This document shows, piece after piece, positions 42,808 to 52,342 of a DNA stretch of 64,000 nucleotides (position 1 is the first letter of the stretch; each line of letters starts with the position of its first letter). The stretch is from contig CAZNUW010000005.1 in assembly GCA_964576515.1 (NCBI GenBank), positions 1-64,000 of the forward strand, given 5' to 3'. The notes under the pieces are model-generated. The model worked only from the letters and a program-made list of their open reading frames with translations, made no database searches and had not been told where the DNA came from. The DNA is from SHVO01 sp964576515 (GTDB taxonomy: Bacteria; Pseudomonadota; Alphaproteobacteria; Rhodospirillales; Rhodospirillaceae). A program made the translations under genes and the position numbers.

Positions 42808-43800
42808 TTAGGGAGCGGCTTTCATGTCGCGCTCGATCTTGCGCCAGCGTGCGACGTTCCTGTTGTGCTCATCGAGCGTCGCCGCGAAGGCGTGTCCCCC
42901 GGTGCCGTCGGCAACGAAATATATCTCGTTAGACTGGATCGGATTCAAGACCGCCGCGAGGGCGGCGCGTCCGGGATGACAGATCGGTGACGGCGGCAAC
43001 CCTGTTACAATGTAAGTGTTGAACGCGTTCTGGGCGTTAAGATCGGCGCGCGTGATGGGACGGTCCAGCCGGCCCGCCTCCGGCGCAACGCCGTAAATGA
43101 CCGTAGGATCCGATTGGAGCTTCATGCCCCGCCGCAAGCGATTGATGAAAACGGCGGCGACGCGCGGGCGTTCGGACGCAACACCGGTTTCCTTCTCGAC
43201 GATCGAGGCCAGGACGACCGCTTCCTCGGGTGTGGAGATCGGAAGATCGGCGGCCCGGGCATCCCATAGTTCGGCGAGCGCCTGATCGTGGGCCGCGCGC
43301 ATCCGGCCAATCACGGCCGCGCGGGTATCGCCCCATTCGTAGCGATAGGTCTCGGGCATCAGTTCCCCGTCCGCGACACCCGGGGCGATGTCGCCGACGA
43401 GGCCCGGCGCTTGCGACACGATAGCGCGGATATCGGCTGTCACCAGCCCCTCGGGCACCGTCACGAAACGGATCACAACATCGCGCCGCACGATCTTGTC
43501 GAGGGCGGCCACAACGCTGACGCCGGGCTCGAACCTGTATTCGCCGGGCTTCAGGGCGCCCGCCCGGCCGCTGCGGCGGGCTTCAAGTTCAAAGAAACGC
43601 GCGTGAGCGACGACGCCGGCTTCTTCCAATTGGCGGGAGATCGCCCCCAAGCCCGTGCCGGGAGACACGATGAGGGTCGTCGCCGCGGTCAAAGGTCCGG
43701 GCGCCTGCACGGCGCGCGCGAACCAAAGGTACGCGCCGCCTGCGACCGCGCCGCTTACTACGAGAAGGAAGAGGAACGCGGCCGAGAGCCGGGCAATCAT
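42808..43800 (-). CDS. mltG: Endolytic murein transglycosylase MltG
   Basis: The 330-residue protein has one N-terminal membrane helix (about residues 7-27), a LysM-like region (VSPGTGLGAISRQLEEAGVV) and a catalytic domain with SIVEKETG, whose first Glu is the catalytic residue, plus KLQSDPTVIYG and NAFNTYIVTGLPPSPICHPG. MltG cuts nascent glycan strands and sets their length. Where most homologues have PPGPICNPG, this one has PPSPICHPG. It follows fabF by 14 bases, the common order. Confidence 0.95.
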   Translation of the reverse strand: MIARLSAAFLFLLVVSGAVAGGAYLWFARAVQAPGPLTAATTLIVSPGTGLGAISRQLEEAGVVAHARFFELEARRSGRAGALKPGEYRFEPGVSVVAALDKIVRRDVVIRFVTVPEGLVTADIRAIVSQAPGLVGDIAPGVADGELMPETYRYEWGDTRAAVIGRMRAAHDQALAELWDARAADLPISTPEEAVVLASIVEKETGVASERPRVAAVFINRLRRGMKLQSDPTVIYGVAPEAGRLDRPITRADLNAQNAFNTYIVTGLPPSPICHPGRAALAAVLNPIQSNEIYFVADGTGGHAFAATLDEHNRNVARWRKIERDMKAAP

Positions 43801-43814
43801 GGGAATGAAGGCGT

Positions 43815-45089
43815 TTAGGGAGCCGGTCCGAGGACGACGGAGGCGTTGGTGCCGCCGAAGCCGAACGAGTTCGACTGCACGAAGCGAATCTTCCGCTCTT
43901 TTGCCTTATGGGGCACGAGGTCGATGTCGCAACCGTCCGACGGATCATCGAGATTGAGCGTCGGCGGCGCGATCTGATCGCGCAGCGCAAGAATGCTGTA
44001 GATCGCCTCGACGGCGCCGGCCGCGCCAAGCAAATGGCCGATCGCCGATTTGGTCGACGACATGGAGAGTTGGTAGGCGTGCGCGCCGAACAGGCGTTTC
44101 ACGGACCCCAGTTCGATCTCGTCGCCCTTCGGCGTCGATGTGCCGTGCGCGTTGATGTAGTCGATCTGGTCCGGCGTCAGCTTCGCGTCCTTGAGCGCGG
44201 CGGTCATGGCGCGGAACCCGCCCGAACCGTCTTCCGCCGGGGCGGTGAGATGGTAGGCGTCGCCGGCAAGACCGTAGCCCAGCACTTCGCCGTAAATCTT
44301 CGCGCCGCGCTTCTTGGCGTGTTCGTAGTCTTCCAGAATGACGATGCCGGAGCCTTCGCCCATGACGAAGCCGTCGCGCCCCTTATCCCACGGACGCGAG
44401 CCTTTGGTCGGCGTGTCGTTGTAGCTGGTGGACAAGGCCTTCATCGCCGCGAAGCCCGCGATGCCCAAGCGGCAGAGCGCCGATTCCGCACCGCCCGCGA
44501 CCATCACGTCGGCATCGCCGTACTTGATGAGACGCGCGGCGTCGCCGATCGCATGCGCGCCGGTGGCGCAGGCCGTGACGGGCGCGTGGTTGGGACCACG
44601 GAAGCCGTACTTGATGGAAACCTGGCCCGACGCAAGGTTGATCAGGCTGGCGGGAATGAAGAACGGCGACACGCGGCGCGGGCCTTGCGCGGCCAGCGTT
44701 TGCGACGTGTCGTCGATGGTGGCGAGACCGCCGATGCCCGAACCGATCATGACCCCGGTACGGTCGCGCGCTTCGTCGGTGGGCGGAACCCAGCCGGAAT
44801 CCTTGATCGCTTCTTCAGCCGCCGCCATCGCATAGACGATAAAATCGTCCATGCGGCGGCGATCCTTCGCCGCGACGAAATCGTCGGCGATGAATTTAAA
44901 CGGGTGATCGGCCGCGGTCGGGACCGCGCCGCCGATGCGGCACGGCAGGTCGTCGACCTTGAAGCGATCGATGGTCGCGAGCCCGGACTTGCCGGCAATC
45001 AGGGATTCCCAATTGCCCTTCACGCCCATACCCAACGGCGTGACGAGTCCGATGCCGGTTATAACGATACGCTTCGGTTCAAAGCTCAT
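43815..45089 (-). CDS. fabF: 3-oxoacyl-ACP synthase II (FabF)
   Basis: The 424-residue thiolase-fold enzyme has the nucleophile Cys in VTACATGAHAIG, His residues in NAHGTSTPKGD and KSAIGHLLGAAG, and a C-terminal NSFGFGGTNASVVL. It elongates acyl-ACP with malonyl-ACP in fatty-acid synthesis. It follows acpP, with a 146-base gap in which no gene is seen. Confidence 0.98.
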   Translation of the reverse strand: MSFEPKRIVITGIGLVTPLGMGVKGNWESLIAGKSGLATIDRFKVDDLPCRIGGAVPTAADHPFKFIADDFVAAKDRRRMDDFIVYAMAAAEEAIKDSGWVPPTDEARDRTGVMIGSGIGGLATIDDTSQTLAAQGPRRVSPFFIPASLINLASGQVSIKYGFRGPNHAPVTACATGAHAIGDAARLIKYGDADVMVAGGAESALCRLGIAGFAAMKALSTSYNDTPTKGSRPWDKGRDGFVMGEGSGIVILEDYEHAKKRGAKIYGEVLGYGLAGDAYHLTAPAEDGSGGFRAMTAALKDAKLTPDQIDYINAHGTSTPKGDEIELGSVKRLFGAHAYQLSMSSTKSAIGHLLGAAGAVEAIYSILALRDQIAPPTLNLDDPSDGCDIDLVPHKAKERKIRFVQSNSFGFGGTNASVVLGPAP

Positions 45090-45235
45090 GATGCCGTGGT
45101 CCCGGACAAGAAAAGGAGGATCGGCCTGCTGTTCCCCGAAATCCGCTTCAGGCGAATTCCGGGGCGAGGCGCGCTGGCCCGTTGCACTGTGCTAATCACG
45201 CGGCAGTGGACGATATCCACCGCAATTCCAGTAAA

Positions 45236-45472
45236 CTATTTGGCGTTCGTCTGGATGAAGGCGATCGCGTCCTTCACGGTCAGAATCTTTTCCGCCGCAT
45301 CGTCGGGGATCTCGACGCTGAATTCTTCTTCAAACGCCATCACCAGTTCGACGGTGTCCAAGCTATCGGCGCCCAGGTCGTCGATAAAGCTCGCGTTGTC
45401 GGTGACCTTAGCTTCGTCCACACCGAGGTGCTCTACGACGATCTTCTTCACGCGTTCGGCGACGTCACTCAT
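45236..45472 (-). CDS. acpP: Acyl carrier protein
   Basis: The 78-residue acidic protein has DLGADSLDTVELVMAFEEEF; the Ser in DSL carries the phosphopantetheine arm. The ATG at 45472 (MSDVAERVKKI) is the normal ACP start; the longer frame adds only MRKR. A 180-base leader separates it from fabG and suggests its own promoter, as is usual for this highly expressed gene. Confidence 0.98.
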   Translation of the reverse strand: MSDVAERVKKIVVEHLGVDEAKVTDNASFIDDLGADSLDTVELVMAFEEEFSVEIPDDAAEKILTVKDAIAFIQTNAK

Positions 45473-45652
45473 TCTTTTCCTCAAATCGTTCTTGTTGGTG
45501 ATGATGTCTGCAGTTGATGTCTATCACGAACTTTTGTTCGCGTCAGACCCGCGGCCCGAGCTCCCGGCCCCCATCAAAGTGAGGTGTCAGTAGCATATTA
45601 CCTTTTTCTTGGAAAGGGCTACGGCAAGCGGGTTTTGATCCAAAATTCCCTT

Positions 45653-46393
45653 TTAAATCATGGCCATACCGCCGTTTACGTGAAGGGTCTGCCCCGTCAC
45701 GTAACCGGCTTCGGCGCTGGCGAGATACACCACGGCACCCGCGACGTCGGCGCCTTCGCCGATACGGCCGACCGGCACATTCACAAGCATCCGGGCCCTC
45801 TGTTCGTCGTTCAACTTGTCCGAGATCGCGCTGGTGATGAGCCCGGGGGCGACGGCATTGACGGTGATGCCGCGGCTGCCGACCTCCTGCGCCAGGGACT
45901 TTGTGAGGCCGATCAGACCGGCCTTCGAGGCGACATAGTTGGTCTGCCCGGGGTTTCCGGTGACGCCGACGACCGAGGAGATATTGATGATGCGGCCGAA
46001 GCGGCGCTTCATCATGCCCTTCACCGCGGCGCGGGAAAGGCGGAACGCCACGCCCAGGTTGATCTCCATCACCTGCAGGAAGTCTTCGTCCTTCATGCGC
46101 ATGATGAGACCATCGCGGGTGATACCGGCGTTGTTGACGAGGATGTCGAGACCGCCCATCGCGGCTTCCGCGTCGGGCACGAGTTTTTCAACGACTTCGT
46201 TACCTTCGGCGAGATTGGCGACAACGACGTGCGCGCGCTCTTTCAGTTCGGCGGCCAGCGCTTCGAGCGCATCGCGGCGCGAGCCGTGCAACGCAACGAC
46301 GGCGCCTTGCGCATGCAACCCGCGCGCGATCGCGCCGCCGATGGCGCCGCTGGCGCCGGTGACCAGCGCTTTCTTCCCCGAAAGATCAAACAT
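45653..46393 (-). CDS. fabG: 3-oxoacyl-ACP reductase FabG
   Basis: The 246-residue short-chain dehydrogenase has the NADPH motif TGASGAIGGAIA (about residues 14-25), NNAGITRDGLIMRM, and the catalytic Ser (INISSVVG) and YVASK (Tyr/Lys). The C-terminal YVTGQTLHVNGGMAMI is typical of FabG. It lies 27 bases after fabD. Confidence 0.98.
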   Translation of the reverse strand: MFDLSGKKALVTGASGAIGGAIARGLHAQGAVVALHGSRRDALEALAAELKERAHVVVANLAEGNEVVEKLVPDAEAAMGGLDILVNNAGITRDGLIMRMKDEDFLQVMEINLGVAFRLSRAAVKGMMKRRFGRIINISSVVGVTGNPGQTNYVASKAGLIGLTKSLAQEVGSRGITVNAVAPGLITSAISDKLNDEQRARMLVNVPVGRIGEGADVAGAVVYLASAEAGYVTGQTLHVNGGMAMI

Positions 46394-46420
46394 CGCCCTC
46401 TCCTCTTCTTTTTGCCGGTT

Positions 46421-47365
46421 CTATTTTTTCTTGGCGAATTCTTCGATGTCCGCCGGCGTGCCGATGCTGATGCCCGTCAAATCGCCGTCGATGCGCTTGG
46501 TCAGGCCCGACAACACCTTGCCGGCGCCCAGTTCGATCAATGTATCGACACCGGCGTCCTTCATCAGATGGACGCTTTCGCGCCAGCGCACCATGCCGGT
46601 GACCTGTTCGACCAGGAGGCGCTTGATTTCCTCAGGGTCGATGACGGTGCCGGCCGTGACGTTCGCGATCACCGGAACGACGGGCGCGGAGATGACGACG
46701 CGCGACAATGCGTCGGCCATCGCATCGGCCGCGGGCTTCATCAAAGGGCAGTGGAACGGCGCGCTCACGGGCAGGAGCATCGCGCGCTTCGCGCCCTTCT
46801 CCTTGGCGAGTTCGATCGCGCGTTCGACCGCGGCCTTGTGACCGGAGACGACCACCTGGCCGGGCGCGTTGTCGTTGGCGGCGGCGCAAATCAGCCCGTT
46901 GCCCGAGGCGTCGCTGGCGACCTTCTGCGCCTGATCGACATCGAGGCCTAACAGCGCGGCCATGGCGCCCTCGCCGACCGGCACGGCCTTTTGCATGGCC
47001 TGGCCGCGAATCTTCAGGAGCCGCGCGGTATCGGCGAGGCTCAACGAGCCCGCGGCCGCGAGCGCGGAATATTCGCCCAAGGAATGCCCGGCGACATAAC
47101 GCGCGGTTTTGCGGATCGCGATGCCGGCTTGTTTCTCCAGCACCCGCACGACGGCCATGCTGACGGCCATCAGGGCGGGCTGGGCGTTCTCGGTGAGCGT
47201 GAGTTCGTCGGAGGGCCCCTCGAACATCAGCTTGGACAGGTTCTGCTTCAGGGCCTCGTCGACCTCGCCGAAGATTTCGCGGGCTTCGACGAACGCGGCC
47301 GCCAGCTCCTTGCCCATGCCGACGGCCTGGGATCCCTGGCCCGGGAATACGTAGCTCCAACTCAT
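46421..47365 (-). CDS. fabD: Malonyl-CoA:ACP transacylase FabD
   Basis: The product has VFPGQGSQAVGMG at the start, the active-site GHSLGEYSALAA, and VSAPFHCPLM with the catalytic His. It moves malonyl groups from CoA to ACP. The ATG at 47365 with AAGGGG upstream is preferred to a GTG six codons earlier. It is the first gene of fabD-fabG-acpP-fabF-mltG. Confidence 0.97.
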   Translation of the reverse strand: MSWSYVFPGQGSQAVGMGKELAAAFVEAREIFGEVDEALKQNLSKLMFEGPSDELTLTENAQPALMAVSMAVVRVLEKQAGIAIRKTARYVAGHSLGEYSALAAAGSLSLADTARLLKIRGQAMQKAVPVGEGAMAALLGLDVDQAQKVASDASGNGLICAAANDNAPGQVVVSGHKAAVERAIELAKEKGAKRAMLLPVSAPFHCPLMKPAADAMADALSRVVISAPVVPVIANVTAGTVIDPEEIKRLLVEQVTGMVRWRESVHLMKDAGVDTLIELGAGKVLSGLTKRIDGDLTGISIGTPADIEEFAKKK

Positions 47366-47699
47366 GGTTTGCCCCTTCTCCACCGGGTTTTGCGGCGGGG
47401 AGAGGTGACGGACTCGGGCCCTCCTGTCAAGAAAGCCTGGGGGAGTCGGCCGGGATTATTTTATTAGTATATTGATTTATATAATAAAATTAGGTCAGAA
47501 CCCGCGTCCCATCAAGGCGGGCGCGGGGCGCGTGAAAACCGCCCCGTCCGGGGCATCTTCCCTTGTGGGGGGCCTGCAAACGTGTATATTCCGCGCCCTT
47601 AACATAGCTCCTTGCCGGCCTTTTGGGGTCGGCTATGCCGGAGAGCGCCGATGGTCGGTGTTCATCTGGACGAGACAAGCCATAAGGAGAACTACCCTC
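47366..47699. promoter_or_regulatory. Divergent promoter region between fabD and rpsF
   Basis: No gene is seen. A conspicuous AT-rich island (about 47455-47491) contains TATAAT at 47480-47485 and may hold a plus-strand promoter, although rpsF starts more than 200 bases later, leaving a long GC-rich leader. On the minus strand TTGACA (47430-47425) could be a -35 element for fabD, but no matching -10 is clear. Confidence 0.4.
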
Positions 47700-48200
47700 A
47701 TGCCTCTCTATGAGAGCGTCGTGATCGCGCGTCAGGACATCGCCACCACCCAGGTGGACACCCTGGCCGACGAACTGACCAACATCCTCGCTGAAGGCGG
47801 CGGCAAAGTTACCAAGCGTGAAAGCTGGGGCCTGCGTTCGCTGACCTACCGCATCAAGAAAAACCGCAAGGGCCACTACGTTCTGTTCAACATCGACGCC
47901 TCGCCGGCGGCGATCAATGAATACGAGCGCCGCATGCGCATCAATGAAGATGTGCTGCGCTATCTGACCATCCGCGTCGAAGAACATGAAGAAGGCCCGT
48001 CGGCCGTTCTGACGAACAAGGACCGTCCTGCTGAGCGTACCGGTGGCTTCGGCGACCGTGGCGGCTTCGGCGGCGGCCGTGGATTCGGCGGCGGCGGTCG
48101 TGGCCGCCCGCGTGATGACGACCGTGGCGGCGACCGCGAAGGCGGACGCTTCAGCTCGGGCCGTCGCCCGCGTTCTGACGACAGCCAAGGAGAAGTATAA
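47700..48200 (+). CDS. rpsF: 30S ribosomal protein S6
   Basis: The 166-residue product starts MPLYESVVIARQDIATTQVD and has the S6 core to about residue 100, followed by a Gly/Arg/Asp-rich tail (repeated GGFGGGRG-type segments) typical of alphaproteobacterial S6. AAGGAGA stands ten bases before the ATG at 47700. The stop TAA shares one base with the rpsR start. Confidence 0.98.
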   Translation: MPLYESVVIARQDIATTQVDTLADELTNILAEGGGKVTKRESWGLRSLTYRIKKNRKGHYVLFNIDASPAAINEYERRMRINEDVLRYLTIRVEEHEEGPSAVLTNKDRPAERTGGFGDRGGFGGGRGFGGGGRGRPRDDDRGGDREGGRFSSGRRPRSDDSQGEV

Positions 48201-48439
48201 TGGCACCTCCGGGCCGCAAACCGTTCTTCCGTCGGCGCAAGACCTGCCCGTTCACCGGCAGCAACGCCCCGAAGATCGACTACAAGGATACGCGCCTTCT
48301 TTCCCGCTACATCTCTGAGCGCGGCAAGATCGTGCCGAGCCGTATCACGGCCGTGTCGACCAAGAAGCAGCGTGAACTGGCGCGCGCGATCAAACGCGCC
48401 CGCTTCCTCGCGCTGCTGCCTTACGTCGTCGCGATCTAA
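48200..48439 (+). CDS. rpsR: 30S ribosomal protein S18
   Basis: The 79-residue basic protein has RRKTCPFTGSNAPKIDYKDT and ITAVSTKKQRELARAIKRAR, the S18 signature. It binds next to S6 on the platform of the small subunit. It is coupled to rpsF by a TAATG overlap. Confidence 0.98.
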   Translation: MAPPGRKPFFRRRKTCPFTGSNAPKIDYKDTRLLSRYISERGKIVPSRITAVSTKKQRELARAIKRARFLALLPYVVAI

Positions 48440-48448
48440 ACACCTGTC

Positions 48449-49405
48449 GTGACGCGGACGAGCGCAATCGCGGTCGTCGCCGGCGCGTTAGGTGGAGCTT
48501 TACTGATCGCGGCGTTGCGGCAGTCGTTCCTGGGGGTTCTCCTGGGCGCGATGTTATCGCCGCTACCGCTCGCGATGACGGCTTTCGGCCTCGGCGGGGC
48601 ATTCCTGCCGGTGGCCGTGGTCGGCGGAACAGTGACAGCGGCGGTGCTGGGCGGTTCGTTCGCCTTCGCCGTCGTCTATCTGATTGTCGATGCCGCCCCG
48701 GCCGTGGTGCTTTCGCGGTTGGGGCTCGCCGCCGCCAAGGCGGATCCGAACACCGGCGCCTCGGGCCGAGCCCTGGCCCGCACGGTGTGCGGTCTGGCCT
48801 TGGGCGCGGTGCTTGTCGTGGTCGGCGGCCTTTTCCTGTTGCCCATCGGGCCCGACGGGATCGAGGCTGCGGTTCGCGCGAGACTCGACGAAGTGCTGAC
48901 GGCGGTTCCGGTCGATCCGGCCGCCGGCGCCGAACTGCTTAAGGCGCGGGTGCAGATCGTCGACAGCTTGGCGGCGGTGCTGCCGGGCGCGGTGGGATGG
49001 AACTGGTGCTTGCGCGCGCTGTTGAGCGCCGTGCTGGCCCAGGCGATGTTGAAGCGGATGGGGTTGGCCTTGTGGCCGACACCCGCGTACCGCGACTTTG
49101 AGGTGCAGCGCTGGTTCTTCCTGCTGTTCGCGGGAACGTCGGCCGCCGCACTGATGTTGAAAGGCGACGCTGGTTTCGTCGCGGGCAATGCGGCGGCGGT
49201 GCTTTCTCTTCCGCTGCTTTTGCAAGGCCTCGCGGTGGCGCACAGCGGCGCGCAAGCGGTGCGGCAGGGCCCAGCCCTGCTTGTGCTGTTCTATATCGTG
49301 ACGTTGGTGACTGTCCCGGCGTCGTTCGTCCTGCTGATCGGATTGGCGGTGGCGGATCATGTGTTGCAGTTACGCGCGCGCCTCGTTGCGCCGCGTGAGG
49401 ATTAA
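48449..49405 (+). CDS. DUF2232 family membrane protein
   Basis: The 318-residue protein has about eight hydrophobic helices and little else; the pattern and its place between rpsR and rplI identify the DUF2232 family. Function is unknown. The start is a GTG at 48449, nine bases after rpsR, so it belongs to the ribosomal-protein operon. Confidence 0.85.
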   Translation: MTRTSAIAVVAGALGGALLIAALRQSFLGVLLGAMLSPLPLAMTAFGLGGAFLPVAVVGGTVTAAVLGGSFAFAVVYLIVDAAPAVVLSRLGLAAAKADPNTGASGRALARTVCGLALGAVLVVVGGLFLLPIGPDGIEAAVRARLDEVLTAVPVDPAAGAELLKARVQIVDSLAAVLPGAVGWNWCLRALLSAVLAQAMLKRMGLALWPTPAYRDFEVQRWFFLLFAGTSAAALMLKGDAGFVAGNAAAVLSLPLLLQGLAVAHSGAQAVRQGPALLVLFYIVTLVTVPASFVLLIGLAVADHVLQLRARLVAPRED

Positions 49406-49455
49406 CAACCAGCCGCATTTCAACGAAATGCGTTTTTGAAGACCAGGAGGAAATC

Positions 49456-50025
49456 ATGGAAGTCATTCTGCTCGAGCGCATCGACCGATTGGGTCAGATG
49501 GGCGAAGTCGTGAACGTGAAGCCGGGTTTTGCCCGTAACTTCCTGTTCCCGCAGAAAAAGGCGCTGCGCGCCAACAAGGAAAACCGCGCTTTCTACGAAT
49601 CGCAGAAAGTGGAACTTCAGGCGATCAACCTGAAGCGCAAAGGCGAAGCCGAAGTCGTCGCGAAGAAGATGGACGGCGTGAAGGTCATCATCGTGCGTTC
49701 CGCCGGTGAAGGCGGCCAGTTGTACGGTTCCGTCTCGGCCCGCGACATCGGCGACGCCTTGAAGGAACAAGGCATTGTCGTCGACCGCACCGCCGTGCTG
49801 CTGAATGCGCCGGTGAAGACCCTGGGCACCTTCAAGACCGCCGTGCGCCTGCACCCGGAAGTGAAAGTGGACGTCGAGTTCACCGTTGCCCGCTCGGTCG
49901 AGGAAGGCAACCTGAAGATCGCCGAAGCGGCGCAGCTCCTGGAGCGCGCCGAAGACGCCGAGAAGCTCATCGGGGAAGACGCCGGTGAACAGGCCCCGGC
50001 GGAAGAAGAAGAAGCGCAGGCCTAA
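49456..50025 (+). CDS. rplI: 50S ribosomal protein L9
   Basis: The 189-residue product starts MEVILLERIDRLGQMGEVVN and contains VKPGFARNFLFPQKKALRAN, the L9 signature, then the long connecting helix and C-terminal domain. An acidic tail (EDAGEQAPAEEEEAQA) extends past the usual end. AGGAGG stands upstream. A terminator follows. Confidence 0.98.
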   Translation: MEVILLERIDRLGQMGEVVNVKPGFARNFLFPQKKALRANKENRAFYESQKVELQAINLKRKGEAEVVAKKMDGVKVIIVRSAGEGGQLYGSVSARDIGDALKEQGIVVDRTAVLLNAPVKTLGTFKTAVRLHPEVKVDVEFTVARSVEEGNLKIAEAAQLLERAEDAEKLIGEDAGEQAPAEEEEAQA

Positions 50026-50058
50026 AGCCCCCGCCTTCCGTCACAAGCGTTACAGTCG

Positions 50059-50093
50059 AAGCCCGATCCCCTTGGATCGGGCTTCTTCTTTTT
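50059..50093 (+). terminator. Intrinsic terminator of the rpsF-rplI operon
   Basis: The arms AAGCCCGATCC (50059-50069) and GGATCGGGCTT (50074-50084) are followed by CTTCTTTTT. Confidence 0.95.
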
Positions 50094-50185
50094 ACGCCGA
50101 TTTCTCATACCGGGGTGATTTGCTTTTGTGGCGGAGCCACACCTATATAATCCCACCCCACACTCCTTTGTCGTTCGAGGTTCCC

Positions 50186-51313
50186 ATGGCCGAAGCCGCG
50201 CCCCCCAAGCAAATCCCCGTCACCGTCCTGACCGGCTACCTCGGCGCAGGCAAAACCACCCTTCTCAACCGCGTGCTCACCGAGAACCACGGCAAGAAGT
50301 ACGCCGTGATCGTGAACGAGTTCGGCGAGATCGGGATCGACAACGACCTGGTGGTGGGCGCGGACGAAGAAGTGTTCGAGATGAACAACGGCTGCATCTG
50401 CTGCACCGTGCGCGGCGACCTGATCCGCATCATCGCCGGCCTGTTGAAGCGCCGCGACAAGTTCGACGCGATCCTGGTGGAAACGACGGGCCTGGCCGAC
50501 CCGGCGCCGGTGGCGCAGACGTTCTTCACCGACGAGGACGTCCGCCGCAAAACGAAGCTCGACAGCATCGTGACCCTGGTGGACGCCAAACACATCGCGC
50601 AGCGCCTGGCCGACAGCGGCGAAGCCAAGGAACAGATCGCCTTCGCCGACGTGATCCTCCTGAACAAGACCGACCTCGTGGACCCGGCGACGTTGCGTGA
50701 GGTGGAGGCCCGCGTGCGCGGCCTCAACCCGTTCGCGACCATCCATCACACCGCGCGGGCGAATATCGAACTGGAGAAGGTGCTGGACCGAGGCGCGTTC
50801 GACCTGGACCGTATCCTGGAACACGACCCGTGTTTCCTGCACGGTCACGCCTTCGACCCGACGCACGATCACAGCCATGGCCATGACCATGATCATCACC
50901 ACGACCATCATCACGGACATGATCATCATCATGACCACGGGCACGGACATGAGCATGGACATGAGCATGGGCACGATCATCACGACGCGGCCAACCCGGT
51001 TCACGACGCGGAGATCCGCAGCATCTCGTTGACCCTGGACGCGCCCGTCAGCGAGCAGAAATTCGACGCCTGGATCGGCGATGTCCTGCGCACGCAAGGC
51101 CAGGACCTCCTGCGCGCGAAGGGCATCTTGAACATGGCGGGCAAGGACGAGCGCTTCGTTTTCCAGGCCGTGCATATGGTGTCGGAAGGCAACTACACGG
51201 GCCCATGGCCCGCGAAGGACAAACGCAAGAGCCGCCTCGTCTTCATCGGCCGCAAGATCGACCCGGAGGTCGAGAAGATGCTGAAGGCCGGCTTCGACTC
51301 CTGCGCCGCGTAA
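50186..51313 (+). CDS. CobW/COG0523-type metal-handling GTPase with His-rich loop
   Basis: The 375-residue product is a G3E-family GTPase. The P-loop is TGYLGAGKT (about residues 16-24), the metal-binding CICC is at 70-73 in NNGCICCTVRGDL, the switch is ETTGLADP, and the base-recognition motif is NKTD (160-163). Residues about 219-266 form a loop with some two dozen histidines interspersed with Asp and Gly, before the C-terminal CobW_C domain. Such proteins act as zinc (or cobalt) metallochaperones, often under Zur control; no Zur box is evident here. A TGTGGC/GCCACA dyad (50127-50141) and a TATAAT (50146-50151) precede it. A WD40 gene follows 12 bases on. Confidence 0.94.
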   Translation: MAEAAPPKQIPVTVLTGYLGAGKTTLLNRVLTENHGKKYAVIVNEFGEIGIDNDLVVGADEEVFEMNNGCICCTVRGDLIRIIAGLLKRRDKFDAILVETTGLADPAPVAQTFFTDEDVRRKTKLDSIVTLVDAKHIAQRLADSGEAKEQIAFADVILLNKTDLVDPATLREVEARVRGLNPFATIHHTARANIELEKVLDRGAFDLDRILEHDPCFLHGHAFDPTHDHSHGHDHDHHHDHHHGHDHHHDHGHGHEHGHEHGHDHHDAANPVHDAEIRSISLTLDAPVSEQKFDAWIGDVLRTQGQDLLRAKGILNMAGKDERFVFQAVHMVSEGNYTGPWPAKDKRKSRLVFIGRKIDPEVEKMLKAGFDSCAA

Positions 51314-51325
51314 AGACGAACGACA

Positions 51326-52336
51326 GTGGCGCATAAAAAGGCAGAAGGCCGCCTGGCCTCGTGGAATTTCGGCGACTATGCGGTGGCCGCCGCACAGAAC
51401 GGCCGCCTGATGGCGATGGCTTTCGGGGACGGCTCGGTTCGCCTGTTCGACAGCGAAACGCCCGACGCCGCGCCGACCGTCGTCGGCGTCCATAAGGGGG
51501 CGTGTCTCGCCCTCGCGGCGGACATCGAAAAAGGCGCGTTCCTCTCGGGCGGCGACGACGGCAAACTGGTGAAGATCGCGGCCACGGGCGCCACCGAGAC
51601 CCTGTGGGAAGGCAAAGGCAAGTGGATCGAGCACGTCACGGCCCACGCGGGCGCGGGCGTACGCGTCTTCGCCGCAGCCAAGACCGCGTTCATCCTGAAC
51701 AAAAAGGGCGAGCTGCGGGAATTGGCGCACGCGACGTCCGTCGGCGGGCTTGCCATCAACCCGAAGGGCAAACGCCTGGCCGCCACGCACTACAACGGCG
51801 TGAGTTTGTGGTGGCTGGGCAGCACGGCCGCCCCGACGGTGCTGGAGTGGCGCGGCTCGCACCTCCAGGTGGTCTGGTCGCCCGACGGCGACTACGTCGT
51901 GACCGGGATGCAGGAGAACGCGCTGCACGGCTGGCGTTTGTCGGATTCGGAGCACATGCGCATGACAGGTTATCCGGGCAAGGTCCGGGGCCTGGCGTTC
52001 ACACGCAAAGGCCACTTCCTGGCGACGACGGGGTCCGACAGCGTGATCTGCTGGCCGTTCAGCGGCAGCGGCCCCATGGGCAAACCGCCGGCCGAATTCG
52101 GGGCGGCGAACGGCGCCTTCGTCAGCGCCTTGGCCGCCAATCCAAAACTGGACATCATGGCGGCGGGCTTTGAAGACGGCAGCGTCCTCGTGGGACAGGC
52201 GGGCTCCGCCAACACCATCGGCATCATCGACGCAAGCGGAAGCCCTGTGACCTGCATGGCCTGGAATCCCGACGGCGACCGCCTGCTGATCGGTAACGAA
52301 GCGGGCGAGGTCCATTTCGCCGATTTCCGCGGGTAG
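51326..52336 (+). CDS. WD40 repeat protein
   Basis: The 336-residue product has about six to seven WD40-like blades (for example NGRLMAMAFGDGSVRLFDSE, KGAFLSGGDDGKLVKI, VVWSPDGDYVVTGMQENALH, MAWNPDGDRLLIGNEAGEVH). No signal peptide or enzymatic motif is seen, so it is probably a cytoplasmic protein-interaction propeller. It starts with GTG at 51326, 12 bases after the CobW-type GTPase, and the cytochrome follows after 6 bases. A link to metal handling is inferred from position only. Confidence 0.88.
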   Translation: MAHKKAEGRLASWNFGDYAVAAAQNGRLMAMAFGDGSVRLFDSETPDAAPTVVGVHKGACLALAADIEKGAFLSGGDDGKLVKIAATGATETLWEGKGKWIEHVTAHAGAGVRVFAAAKTAFILNKKGELRELAHATSVGGLAINPKGKRLAATHYNGVSLWWLGSTAAPTVLEWRGSHLQVVWSPDGDYVVTGMQENALHGWRLSDSEHMRMTGYPGKVRGLAFTRKGHFLATTGSDSVICWPFSGSGPMGKPPAEFGAANGAFVSALAANPKLDIMAAGFEDGSVLVGQAGSANTIGIIDASGSPVTCMAWNPDGDRLLIGNEAGEVHFADFRG

Positions 52337-52342
52337 ACCCGA

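Noticed and set aside
50127..50151. Zur box before the CobW-type GTPase
   Set aside because: The dyad TGTGGC/GCCACA is GC-rich and does not match the AT-rich Zur consensus. It is mentioned only as a dyad.
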